Below are positions 53,431 to 62,235 of a stretch of DNA of 64,000 nucleotides, one piece after another. A program made the translations under genes and the position numbers. Location: NCBI GenBank assembly GCA_964352625.1, contig CAYGSD010000008.1:84418-148417 (forward strand), in the 5' to 3' direction. Position 1 is the stretch's first letter. Every line of letters starts with the position of its first letter. This stretch comes from JAAEPI01 sp964352625. GTDB lineage: Bacteria; Bacteroidota; Bacteroidia; Cytophagales; Cyclobacteriaceae. The notes under the pieces are model-generated. The model was not told the DNA's origin and made no database searches. It was given only the letters and a program-made list of their open reading frames with translations.

Positions 53431-56189
53431 TTTTTATCAAGCAGGTCGGCGGCTTTCTTTCCAAACCGACTTTCATACTGCTTATTGAAAGTAGTCACAT
53501 TCTTGATCCCTACACTCCTCGCTACTTCTGAGGAGCTCCTGACCATATTTTTTCTTATTAAGTAGTCGGCATACTGCATTCTAACATCTGTGATGTATTC
53601 ATAAGGTGTTTTGCCAGTAACCTTCTTTATCAGCCGATACACCTGCCGTTCGCTAGCTGCGATTGCATCCCCAAGCTGCAGCACGCTAAGGTTTGTGTCT
53701 TCAATGTTTTGCTTAATGAAGGCCTCTAATTTCTTCAAAATCTCTATTCCTACAGGTTCGAGATTTTGACGATTGGCTACCTCTTTGAAATCACTTTCAG
53801 AAGTCTTATTGGCCAACAGGTTAGAAATCCGCAAAGTGAGTTCCCGCTTATCGAAAGGCTTCTGCAAATAATTATTTATCCCCTGAATCAAGGCCTGCTC
53901 CCGATCAGCATCTGTGATTCGCGCGGAAACGATCAATAAAGGAATTTTTGACATTTCCTCATTTGACTGAATAGCCTCTATAAGCTCAAAACCATCCATC
54001 CAAGGCATCATCAAATCTGTGATAATCGCATCTATTTCTTGTGCTCCCAGCACATCCAATGCTTCCAACCCATGAGAAGCCTCCTGTACGTTATAATCCT
54101 CCTCCAGGATTTGTCGGATATAATATCGGATTTCTGGATGATCATCGACAATAAGGATTCGAGGTTTGGGTTCTCCTGCATCCATGTCTACAGACGCTCT
54201 AGCTTGCTTCTCCAAACCCTTGCTCACTTCTTGCTGAGACTGGACATAATCCGAAACGGGGGCCAGAACCGCTACTCCCTCAGAGTCAAAAACAGGGAGA
54301 CTAACAGTAAAAGTCGTCCCCTGCCCTAGCTGACTCGATGCGGTAATCTCGCCACCATGGAGTTCGACCAAGTCCTTCACAAGTGCCAACCCTATCCCAA
54401 GCCCTTCTTTTGTTCGGTACTCATTGAATTTTGATTGATAGAACCGATCAAAAATATTCGGCAGTACTGATTCATGGATACCTTCTCCAGTGTCTGCGAA
54501 GTGAATCATGATCGCGTCCCCTTCTCTCTCCAATGAAATCGTAATGGTGTCACCATCCTGCGTGTGGCGAATAGCATTTGATACCAGGTTGTAATAGATC
54601 TTCTCAAACTGCCGAGAGTCAATTGACACAGTCTCTGAAGACTGAATCTTCGTATCAAAATTCAATTTCACACCCTTAAACTCTGCTGAAGATCGAAACA
54701 TATCTGACAGCACCTTTAAGAAAGGTACTATTTGAACAGATTCCTTTTTCAAACGAATCTTACCTTCCTCAAGTCGGGTAATGTCGTTGATCTCATCAGT
54801 GAGGTAAATCAAGCGCTTACAGTTCTTAAAACTGGTCTCGATACTTCGTTTTGATGCTTGCGAAATTTGTGAGTCTCGATCCTCCATCACCAGCTCCAGG
54901 TTTCCAATGATCAAGCTAAGGGGAGTTCTTAGGTCATGCGAAACATTGGCAAAGAATCGCGACTTAGCGGCATCCAATTCCTTTAATTTTTCGGACTGCT
55001 TCTCAATAACATCCTTATCTTTTTCGATCTCCTCTTTCTGTCCCTTGATTTTTTCGGACAGCTTTTTCTTCACCACGTATCCACGAGCTGCTACCAAAGC
55101 CGCAATGAAAACTACCAACGCGATTGCGGCCAGTAGATAACTAATTATCTGCTGTCGAGCCTTTTGCTCTCGCAAAAGTTCGTTCTCAGCCTCCTGCTTT
55201 TCAAATTCTGATTGAGACTTTAGCTGCTCGATCTGACGAATTTTTTCCTCACTAAAAAGCAAATAATTCAAGTTGGAATATTTCTCCTGATATTCGAATG
55301 CCTTTTTGAAATCACCTTTGGCTCCCATGATTCTACTCAATGTGGCTAAGGCTTCCTTTTCATCATATTTCAGTGCCAATTCCTGAGAAATCTGAATCGC
55401 ATTTGAAGCACTTTCTTCAGCTTTTTGAAAATCATCTCGGCTCAGGTGGATTCGAGCTATGCTGTTGTAGGCTCGTGTAAGACCTCTTTGATCATTGAGT
55501 CTTTTTAGGTCAGGAATCAAGTTATTGAACAATGCAATCGCTTCATTCAAAGAACCCTTAAGTCTTAAAACCTCAGCTTTGTCCAATTCAACAGCTAACA
55601 CATCGTATTCATCGCCTAGCTTCTTTCTTACTTCCGAAGCTTGGTCAAAATATTGCTCGGCTAAATCGTACTCCTGAATGTCCCGATGGACTCTGCCTAG
55701 GTTTACATAACAGTACCCCATCATGGAGTAATTCGCCAGTTGCTGTGCCTGATCCAGTGCCTGAACAAGGTAATTTTTAGCCTCCGTGTAATCCTTTTGA
55801 AAAAGGTACAAATTGGCAATGTTGATGAGCGCATATCCGCGCTGTTCAAAATCCTCATACTCCTCCGCCTGCCGAAGAGCTAGCAGGTACTTGGACAAAG
55901 ACTTAGAGTATAAACTTAGGTTTCGGTAGGCCACACCGAGGTAATTATTCGCTTGAATAATTAGATGGGTATCATCGATTTCTTGAGCCAATCTTAAGGC
56001 TTCATTGCCAAAATAAAGCGTGGAATCCGGACGGATATCTCTAAATTCCCAAGCAAGATTTAGGAGTATTTCAGTTTTGATGTGGTCATCAATGCCAGGC
56101 TTATTGAGCTCTTTATAAAGGCTGTCTAAAGTTTGCGACCCAACAACTAAATGAGCTATGAATCCAATTAAGAAAAGAAGACGTTTCAT
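53427..56189 (-). CDS. Hybrid TPR-histidine kinase-receiver-AraC regulator
   Basis: A 920-residue one-protein two-component system. Signal peptide, periplasmic TPR repeats (about 30-310), a short coiled coil, transmembrane helix (350-368), HisKA with His418 in NVSHDLRTP, HATPase (VSNAIRHTQDGD, DTGEGI, GLGIGLALVKDLVELHGG), a receiver with Asp725 in ITDLMMPWMDG, and an AraC-type HTH (about 815-915, ending in ITDVRMQYADYLIRK and VTTFNKQYESRFGKK). It differs from classical HTCS, which have beta-propeller sensors, in using TPR. Targets are unknown; it ends against the 56-residue ORF and the FecR-receptor operon. Confidence 0.9.
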   Translation of the reverse strand: MKRLLFLIGFIAHLVVGSQTLDSLYKELNKPGIDDHIKTEILLNLAWEFRDIRPDSTLYFGNEALRLAQEIDDTHLIIQANNYLGVAYRNLSLYSKSLSKYLLALRQAEEYEDFEQRGYALINIANLYLFQKDYTEAKNYLVQALDQAQQLANYSMMGYCYVNLGRVHRDIQEYDLAEQYFDQASEVRKKLGDEYDVLAVELDKAEVLRLKGSLNEAIALFNNLIPDLKRLNDQRGLTRAYNSIARIHLSRDDFQKAEESASNAIQISQELALKYDEKEALATLSRIMGAKGDFKKAFEYQEKYSNLNYLLFSEEKIRQIEQLKSQSEFEKQEAENELLREQKARQQIISYLLAAIALVVFIAALVAARGYVVKKKLSEKIKGQKEEIEKDKDVIEKQSEKLKELDAAKSRFFANVSHDLRTPLSLIIGNLELVMEDRDSQISQASKRSIETSFKNCKRLIYLTDEINDITRLEEGKIRLKKESVQIVPFLKVLSDMFRSSAEFKGVKLNFDTKIQSSETVSIDSRQFEKIYYNLVSNAIRHTQDGDTITISLEREGDAIMIHFADTGEGIHESVLPNIFDRFYQSKFNEYRTKEGLGIGLALVKDLVELHGGEITASSQLGQGTTFTVSLPVFDSEGVAVLAPVSDYVQSQQEVSKGLEKQARASVDMDAGEPKPRILIVDDHPEIRYYIRQILEEDYNVQEASHGLEALDVLGAQEIDAIITDLMMPWMDGFELIEAIQSNEEMSKIPLLIVSARITDADREQALIQGINNYLQKPFDKRELTLRISNLLANKTSESDFKEVANRQNLEPVGIEILKKLEAFIKQNIEDTNLSVLQLGDAIAASERQVYRLIKKVTGKTPYEYITDVRMQYADYLIRKNMVRSSSEVARSVGIKNVTTFNKQYESRFGKKAADLLDKN

Positions 56190-56246
56190 TGCAGTAGAGA
56201 GAAGTTCTAAAGATACATTTTTCTCATCGCACTAGAATTGACACGA

Positions 56247-56702
56247 ATGAAAATCATCGATTACCGACCTGACTTAGCCATCCACTTCGAACAAATAAAT
56301 AGAGACTGGATCGAGAAGTATTTTAAAGTAGAACCAATAGATGAGCAAGTGATCACCAATCCGGAAAAGGAGATAATTGACAAAGGCGGAGCAGTCCTAT
56401 TTGCCATTGATGGTGAAGAAATTTTGGGAACAGTGGCCTTGAAAAAACACACGGAGCAGAAAATAGAATTGACGAAAATGGGCGTATACGAGCATGCCCG
56501 CAATCGAGGAATTGGCAAAGAGCTGATCGTGGCGGCTATCGAAAAAGCCAAGGAAATGGGATTTTCAGAACTGGTTCTTTACTCCAACCGAAAACTGGAA
56601 AACGCCATTCACTTGTACAGGAAGATGGGTTTTGCTGAATTAGCATGCTATGACGACCTGTACGAACGTTGCGACATTCAAATGGAAATGTCTTTAATCT
56701 AA
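56247..56702 (+). CDS. GNAT-family N-acetyltransferase
   Basis: A 151-residue GNAT fold: LFAIDGEEILGTVAL (strands 3-4), the acetyl-CoA loop in MGVYEHARNRGIGKELI (RxxGxG), then ALYSNRKL-like LVLYSNRKLENAIHLYRKMGF. It transfers an acetyl group to an unknown amine. ATG 56247 is preferred to TTG 56238. It is divergent from the hybrid regulator and overlaps the symporter gene tail to tail (CTAA). Confidence 0.88.
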   Translation: MKIIDYRPDLAIHFEQINRDWIEKYFKVEPIDEQVITNPEKEIIDKGGAVLFAIDGEEILGTVALKKHTEQKIELTKMGVYEHARNRGIGKELIVAAIEKAKEMGFSELVLYSNRKLENAIHLYRKMGFAELACYDDLYERCDIQMEMSLI

Positions 56703-58378
56703 GCTTTTTCTCCGATGAAGCTTTGAATGATGAATCCAATTCCAATCGTGAGTAAAGCTCCCACCACATTGTACAGCAAATAGCTAATGTGGAAGATGTC
56801 ATCGGGCAAGGCATAGGCAACAAGAACCAATACCTCGGATATGATGGCGGCATAGAAAACAGCCGTTCCTTTGATGTACTTAAAGAAAAAGGCCACTAGA
56901 AAAATCCCCAGAACAGTCCCGTAGAACAAGGAGCCAATGATATTGACAGCTTCAATTAGATTCTCGGAATTCTTGGCGAAAATGGCGAAAAATACAGCCA
57001 GTACCCCCCAAGCAAAAGTGAATAGCTTCGAGCTGTTCAAATAGTGCAAGTCTGTTCCTTCTTTGCGCACAAGCCGTTTATAGATATCAACTGAAGTGGT
57101 TGAAGCCAAAGCGTTGAGCTCACCGGATGTAGAGGACATAGCCGCAGATAGAATCACGGCTATGAGCAAACCGATAAGTCCATGTGGCAGGTAGTTAATT
57201 ATGAAAGTAAGAAAGACATAATCCGAATCCTTTGTCTCCAGGGAATCGTCCGTCTTGGTGATCAGTGCCTTTACTTCATTGCGCGTATCTACCACCGAAG
57301 CATCCAATTGCTGAACGGCCTTTTTATCCTCAATAGATTCAGTTTCGGCAAAGCTTAGCACCGCCTGCTCGCGCTGAATGAGCAAATCATCGTATCTATC
57401 TTCCAGAAGTTCAAGCTCGCCTGCCTGCTCAGACTGACGGACAATCTCAAGCGAATTCTCCTTAAAGTGAATCGGTGCGGAATTGAAAATGTAGAAAACA
57501 TACACCATCACCCCAATGAACAAAATGAAGAATTGCATTGGGATTTTCAGAATGGCATTGAACATCAAACCGATTCTACTCTGGCCAACGTCCTTGCCGC
57601 CAAGGTATCGCTGCACCTGCGACTGGTCTGTGCCGAAATAAGAAAGCGAAAGGAAAAACCCTCCCAATATCCCCCACCAAATGGTGTATCGTTTGTTCAG
57701 ATCAAAACTCCAATCAACCGCATCTAGTTTGTTCAGTGCTCCAGCTACATTCACAGCCTCACCAAAAGTCAAGTCATCACTGATATAATGAAGGATCATA
57801 AAAAAGGCGATGAACATCCCTCCCATGATCACCAACATTTGCTGCTTTTGGGTAATCGAAACCGCCCTTGTCCCACCGGACACTGTGTAGATAATGACCA
57901 ACAAACCTGTCACTAGAATGGTAGCTGTGAGGTTCCAGCCCAGCATGGCTGAGAGAATAATCGAGGGAGCGTAGATCGTAATTCCTGCTGCCAATCCTCG
58001 CTGGATCAAAAAGAGAAGTGCGCCTAGAAAGCGCGTCTTCATATCGAAACGCTGCTCCAGAAATTCGTAGGCTGTATAGACCTTTAACCGATAAAAAATA
58101 GGGATGAAAACCGCCGACACCACGATCAAGGCGAGGGGCATACCGAAGTAATTCTGCACGAAACCCATCCCGCTTTCGTACGCCTGCCCCGGGGTGGATA
58201 GGAAGGTGATAGCACTCGCTTGAGTGGCCATCACAGAAAGACCAATTGTGCTCCACCTAAGTGAATTATTGCCTAAGAGATACCCTTCAATGTTCTTTTG
58301 TTTTCGAGTTTTCCAAACCCCATACCCAACTATGAAAAGCAGGGTGCCCGCAAGAATCGCAATGTCTAGTGAATTCAT
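56699..58378 (-). CDS. SSS-family sodium:solute symporter
   Basis: A 559-residue inner-membrane transporter with about 13-14 helices of the SSS fold: GYGVWKTRKQKNIEGYLLGNN after helix 1, then SALITFLS-like QASAITFLSTPGQAYESG, DQSQVQRYLGGKD and AAMSSTSGELNALASTTSVDIYKR (sodium-site region). A charged, Glu-rich insertion of about 75 residues (around 320-395) breaks the membrane part. Substrate unknown. Its ATG overlaps the stop of a 45-residue membrane protein, and a PIG-L deacetylase precedes that, so the substrate may be a deacetylated amino sugar or similar (inference). Confidence 0.88.
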   Translation of the reverse strand: MNSLDIAILAGTLLFIVGYGVWKTRKQKNIEGYLLGNNSLRWSTIGLSVMATQASAITFLSTPGQAYESGMGFVQNYFGMPLALIVVSAVFIPIFYRLKVYTAYEFLEQRFDMKTRFLGALLFLIQRGLAAGITIYAPSIILSAMLGWNLTATILVTGLLVIIYTVSGGTRAVSITQKQQMLVIMGGMFIAFFMILHYISDDLTFGEAVNVAGALNKLDAVDWSFDLNKRYTIWWGILGGFFLSLSYFGTDQSQVQRYLGGKDVGQSRIGLMFNAILKIPMQFFILFIGVMVYVFYIFNSAPIHFKENSLEIVRQSEQAGELELLEDRYDDLLIQREQAVLSFAETESIEDKKAVQQLDASVVDTRNEVKALITKTDDSLETKDSDYVFLTFIINYLPHGLIGLLIAVILSAAMSSTSGELNALASTTSVDIYKRLVRKEGTDLHYLNSSKLFTFAWGVLAVFFAIFAKNSENLIEAVNIIGSLFYGTVLGIFLVAFFFKYIKGTAVFYAAIISEVLVLVAYALPDDIFHISYLLYNVVGALLTIGIGFIIQSFIGEKA

Positions 58379-58512
58379 TTATAGCAAACGCTGAAGTAGT
58401 GAAACAGGGTAATTAAGACCACCAGATTCGCCACCACGAACAGGTATAAATATCTCCATTTCTTAAACAGAGGCGGCTTATCAATCCCCTTTTCAGTTAT
58501 CAGTTCCGTCAT
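58375..58512 (-). CDS. 45-residue membrane protein between PIG-L and symporter genes
   Basis: Reads MTELITEKGIDKPPLFKKWR, then a hydrophobic helix (YLYLFVVANLVVLITLFHYF) and SVCYK. Its start lies 20 nt inside the PIG-L gene and its TGA overlaps the symporter ATG (ATGA), the pattern of translational coupling. One membrane helix and a basic stretch before it suggest a small symporter subunit, as in other two-component sodium symporters with tiny partners. Confidence 0.72.
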   Translation of the reverse strand: MTELITEKGIDKPPLFKKWRYLYLFVVANLVVLITLFHYFSVCYK

Positions 58513-61003
58513 TCCCTAGTGAAATTAGATTTGCAAAAATTCGATAGGCTCCCGATACGCCGGCAGGTAATTCCCTGAACCATGAGTAGCCCGTGTACAC
58601 ATAATATCCCTTTCCATAGTTGGCCACCAAAAGCCCCCCATCTCTGGGATCTTCGTCAGGGTCATTGGAGCTCAATATCGGAGTGAATTCTTCCGCCCAT
58701 GTATCCGGGAAGTACAAGCCTCTCTCTTGCACCCATCCTGAGAAATCGGCTTGAGTGATTTTGTTGGGGAAATTCATCACCTCATGTTTTGGAGCCAGAA
58801 ATCGTACCTCTGCCTCCTCCACCGCCACTCGATCGCGACTTATTGCCAACTCATACGGCGCGATTTTATTGGTCACCAAGCCTCCGTTGGTGTTGTACTG
58901 CACGATCATGGTGCCTCCATTCTCGACGTACCGGAATAAATCTTCGTTTTTGAAGCTGAGCCATTCGACCGTATTAAAAGCCCGTACGCCCAATATCACC
59001 GCATCGAACTTTTCCAGGTTTTTGGGTGTCACATCATCTTGATCGAGCAGCATGACCCGCAGACCAATCTGTTCCAAATTCTGAGGAATGTCGTCACCTG
59101 CTCCCATAATGTACCCGATAGTACGAGCCGTACTCTTCACATCGATCTTTACTACCCTCGTTCCAGACTTGGGAAAAAGTGTCTGTGTGGGAATGTGATC
59201 GTACTCAATCAATACCCGACCTCTGCGAGATTCTACCCCGTCCTTTCCGGTGACCACTGCCTTCACTTCACCCTCCGATGCAACATCCGGCGGGGTGATA
59301 GAAAAAGTGAAAACCTTCTCCTCGCCTTTCGCATTCAAATCCACAGGGATGGAGGCTGGTGCTGAAGTCCAGCCTTTTGGCAAATCCAGTTTCAATGAGC
59401 CGCTATACTTCTCCTTGCCAGCAATCACGCGCACGGCCACCTGCTTCGCTTCACTCGATGAAAAGATCAGAGCCGAACTTTCAATGTTCGCCATGACCGG
59501 AGGCTGAATAACCAATGGTCGATACACCTCGCCATCCACCGGATCGTTTCGCTTGTAAATCACAGGGATGGTCACTTTTAGGAATGAAATTTCCTTATTA
59601 ACCGCATTTCCTCTTTGAAGCTGAAGTGTGACAGTCGCCTTATATACTGGTGGATTCTCCGGCAACCCACGAAGCAGCTGATCTTTCACTTCGTAGCGCC
59701 CAAGTGTGCCTTCCTCTTCAAGCCAGTATGGATTTGAGTACGGCTGATCCTTTTTGATGACCGCTTTCCAGGTTGTGTTTATTCGCTTGTTATCCGACAG
59801 CTCCGCGTCGATAGAGGTGCTAATTCCTAGTCCCTCCACAGCAATCAATTTCAGAGGCTGGCTACTCCTGTTCACGGCCTCTAACCTCAGCACGATGGAG
59901 TCGCCCGGAGTGTATGAATAATCATCCGCACTCACTTCCAGGAAGGTTCCTGTCACTGAAAGCATCAATTTGTCAACCTCAGCAAGCTTTACTTTTTTCC
60001 AAAATTCGTCCTTCACATTGTCAGCAATAGCCGCTTTGATTTTGAGTAAATCAGCCAAAGAAGCCGAAGGATTTAGGGGATCAAAAGAGGCAATGGCCGC
60101 TTCAATAATTGGCTTCACTTTCTTTCCTCCAATGACTCGCTCCCACGAGGTGTCAATCCCATCGAAGGGCTGCAAACTCTCAGACCCTTCCCACTGAGTC
60201 AGGTAATCATTGCGCTCTCCCCTGCTGCCCGTGGACCCAAATCCCTGACTCTTGTGCATGCTCCGGCTCACCGCCGAAATCTCAGTGTACGATTTTCCTA
60301 AAACTGCATTGTACTTTCCAATCGGTACCTGGCCATAGTTGGCTGTGTCGAACGCCACACCTCTTCGTTGGAAAAAGAAGGGATGCGTGTTCCAATAAAT
60401 TCTTTTCGGCTGCCAAGGCTCCACGTAATTCAATTGCTCCGGAAAAGCGTTTTTGTCTCCGCTGAGTTTAAAAGCCTCCCTCGCCAAAATCGCCGAAGCG
60501 GTGTGATGCCCGTGATTGGGTGGCTGATCATCAAAGCGAGTGATGATCACATCCGGGCGAAATTTTCTAAAGGCCCAAACAAAGTCCGACAAGATTTCCT
60601 GCTTGTCCCACATCTTGAAGGTTTCCTCAGGATTCTTGGAGTAGCCAAAATCATTGGCTCGGCTGAACATCTGCTCGCCTCCATCGGTGCGTCGGGCGGC
60701 CAGAAGCTCCTGAGTTCGGATGATTCCAAGCTGTTCTCTGATCTCCGGGCCGACCAGATTCTGCCCTCCATCTCCGCGAGTCGCTGACAGATACCCTGCT
60801 CTAAAAAGCTCCTCATTGGCGTAGTAGGCAATAATGGCCGTGTTCTCATCATCAGGGTGAGCTGCCACATACAAGACCGAGCCAAGCACGTTCAGTTTTT
60901 TCAAATCCTGCAAAATGGCCGAAGAAGAGTAATCCTTGGTTTGGGCGAAACTTGCAAAACTGACCAGAACGGTCAAAGCAAGCATGTTAATTTTCTTGAG
61001 CAT
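58493..61003 (-). CDS. Secreted PIG-L (LmbE-like) family deacetylase, multidomain
   Basis: An 836-residue exported protein (signal peptide cut near SFA). The N-terminal PIG-L domain has the zinc motif AHPDDE (48-53), RGDGGQNLVG and the distal NHGHHTAS. Residues about 300-570 are beta-rich, with sections resembling NPCBM-associated/NEW3 domains. The C-terminal part (about 610-836) looks like a glutamine-amidotransferase-like fold (VILGVRAFNTVEW, GGTMIVQYNTNGG). Such PIG-L proteins remove N-acetyl groups from sugar substrates; the extra domains suggest carbohydrate binding. It lies 68 nt after the menC-like gene and ahead of a symporter. Confidence 0.85.
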   Translation of the reverse strand: MLKKINMLALTVLVSFASFAQTKDYSSSAILQDLKKLNVLGSVLYVAAHPDDENTAIIAYYANEELFRAGYLSATRGDGGQNLVGPEIREQLGIIRTQELLAARRTDGGEQMFSRANDFGYSKNPEETFKMWDKQEILSDFVWAFRKFRPDVIITRFDDQPPNHGHHTASAILAREAFKLSGDKNAFPEQLNYVEPWQPKRIYWNTHPFFFQRRGVAFDTANYGQVPIGKYNAVLGKSYTEISAVSRSMHKSQGFGSTGSRGERNDYLTQWEGSESLQPFDGIDTSWERVIGGKKVKPIIEAAIASFDPLNPSASLADLLKIKAAIADNVKDEFWKKVKLAEVDKLMLSVTGTFLEVSADDYSYTPGDSIVLRLEAVNRSSQPLKLIAVEGLGISTSIDAELSDNKRINTTWKAVIKKDQPYSNPYWLEEEGTLGRYEVKDQLLRGLPENPPVYKATVTLQLQRGNAVNKEISFLKVTIPVIYKRNDPVDGEVYRPLVIQPPVMANIESSALIFSSSEAKQVAVRVIAGKEKYSGSLKLDLPKGWTSAPASIPVDLNAKGEEKVFTFSITPPDVASEGEVKAVVTGKDGVESRRGRVLIEYDHIPTQTLFPKSGTRVVKIDVKSTARTIGYIMGAGDDIPQNLEQIGLRVMLLDQDDVTPKNLEKFDAVILGVRAFNTVEWLSFKNEDLFRYVENGGTMIVQYNTNGGLVTNKIAPYELAISRDRVAVEEAEVRFLAPKHEVMNFPNKITQADFSGWVQERGLYFPDTWAEEFTPILSSNDPDEDPRDGGLLVANYGKGYYVYTGYSWFRELPAGVSGAYRIFANLISLGNDGTDN

Positions 61004-61071
61004 TGGTAGGGTAGATTGGTAGTTGGTTACGGAAGGTCAACCTCAAAGTTGTGAAAAGTGTTCGAGTGGTA

Positions 61072-62130
61072 TCAAGTAAAGGGGCTGGTCCATTTCTCTT
61101 TTTCGCCAAGACGCAAATGGCCGGACTCTATGGACAAATTGGATTCAACATTATTCGCATACAATCCCCCAGTTCCTAAACCCTGCGGAATCTCCAAATC
61201 ATAATTTGCCACGAACTGCGCAATGGCATTCAAGCCAACGTTGGACTCCAAATAGGAAGTGACCCACCAGCCGATGTTTCGTGCTTTGGCCAACGCTATC
61301 CACTCGGCGCACTCTTGCAAGCCTCCCAGCAACGTAGATTTGAGCACGATAAAGTGTGGCTTGAGGAAGTCAAGTAGTTCCGCCTTCTGTGCTCCATAAA
61401 CGCCAATCAGCTCTTCGTCCAGTGCAATAGGGATCGGTGATTTGGTGATGACGAGCTTCATGGCATGCTCCTGCCTCGGCGCAATGGGCTGCTCGATCGA
61501 GTGAATTCCAAACTCCGCGAGCGTGTTCAGTTTTTGTAGCACTTCGTTTGTCTCGAAAGCCCCATTGGCATCCAAACGGACAGTGACTTCCGGCGCTTTG
61601 TCTCTAAGGTATTTCAATACTTCCAGCTCCTCCTCAAAGTCCAGCGCACCGACTTTCAATTTGATGCAATCAAAACCTGCCTCCAGCTTCTCGTCTACCT
61701 GACGAATCATTTCTTCTTTTTCATCCATCCATACTAAGCCATTGATAGGGATGGAGGTTTTTCCTGCGGAAAAGTCATTCTCGAAAAGCATCCCCTCCTC
61801 TTTTCCCAATAGGCTCAAAAAAGCTGCTTCCAAGCCAAAGCGAACGCTAGGGAAGTTTTCACCCGTCAGTTCTTTGGCTAGTGCATAGCATTCCCTTTCA
61901 TTGGTTGGGCGCGAACGGTTGACCAATTGATCTTTCAATTCCTCCAAAAACTCAGGGAGTGCCTCCAGGTCGTCGGGGCTGAGTCTTGGAATGGGCGCCA
62001 CCTCTCCCACGCCGCATTTCTCACCGGATGTGATTTTCAAAAACCAAACCTTCCGATCCGTCATACTTCCTCTGGAAGTTCGGGCCGTGAAAGTGAAATT
62101 GAGGGTGTAGGGTTTAACTTCGAGTTTCAA
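61072..62130 (-). CDS. menC: o-Succinylbenzoate synthase-like enolase-superfamily enzyme
   Basis: MenC dehydrates SHCHC to o-succinylbenzoate in menaquinone synthesis. Visible: the family N-terminus YTLNFTFTARTSRGSMTDRK, CIKLKVG with the catalytic Lys pair, then RLDANGAF, SIEQPI and ALDEEL for the three metal ligands, and VLKSTLLGG for the second Lys. I choose TTG 62130: the longer frame (GTG 62190) reads through a dispersed C/G-rich repeat and would add the peptide SPLWGDKGGI, a product of that repeat. Dipeptide epimerase is an alternative within the superfamily, but the sequence fits MenC better. Confidence 0.82.
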   Translation of the reverse strand: MKLEVKPYTLNFTFTARTSRGSMTDRKVWFLKITSGEKCGVGEVAPIPRLSPDDLEALPEFLEELKDQLVNRSRPTNERECYALAKELTGENFPSVRFGLEAAFLSLLGKEEGMLFENDFSAGKTSIPINGLVWMDEKEEMIRQVDEKLEAGFDCIKLKVGALDFEEELEVLKYLRDKAPEVTVRLDANGAFETNEVLQKLNTLAEFGIHSIEQPIAPRQEHAMKLVITKSPIPIALDEELIGVYGAQKAELLDFLKPHFIVLKSTLLGGLQECAEWIALAKARNIGWWVTSYLESNVGLNAIAQFVANYDLEIPQGLGTGGLYANNVESNLSIESGHLRLGEKEKWTSPFT

Positions 62131-62131
62131 A

Positions 62132-62163
62132 ATCCCCCCTTTGTCCCCCCAGAGGGGGGAAAT
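62132..62163. repeat. C/G-rich palindromic element upstream of menC
   Basis: A perfect 7-bp stem (62144-62150 with 62154-62160) of TCCCCCC/GGGGGGA with loop AGA, followed on the minus strand by a second CCCCCC run. Similar elements are widespread between Bacteroidota genes (from memory). It marks the 5' limit of the menC coding region. Confidence 0.6.
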
Positions 62164-62235
62164 TAGTAATACTGAAATAGAGAAATTCACTCATATGTTT
62201 TCGATTTCCTGTTTCGCTCTAAGATTTAATAATTG

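Noticed and set aside
62131..62190. N-terminal extension of the MenC-like protein from GTG 62190
   Set aside because: It translates a dispersed C/G-rich repeat. The family N-terminus begins just after TTG 62130.
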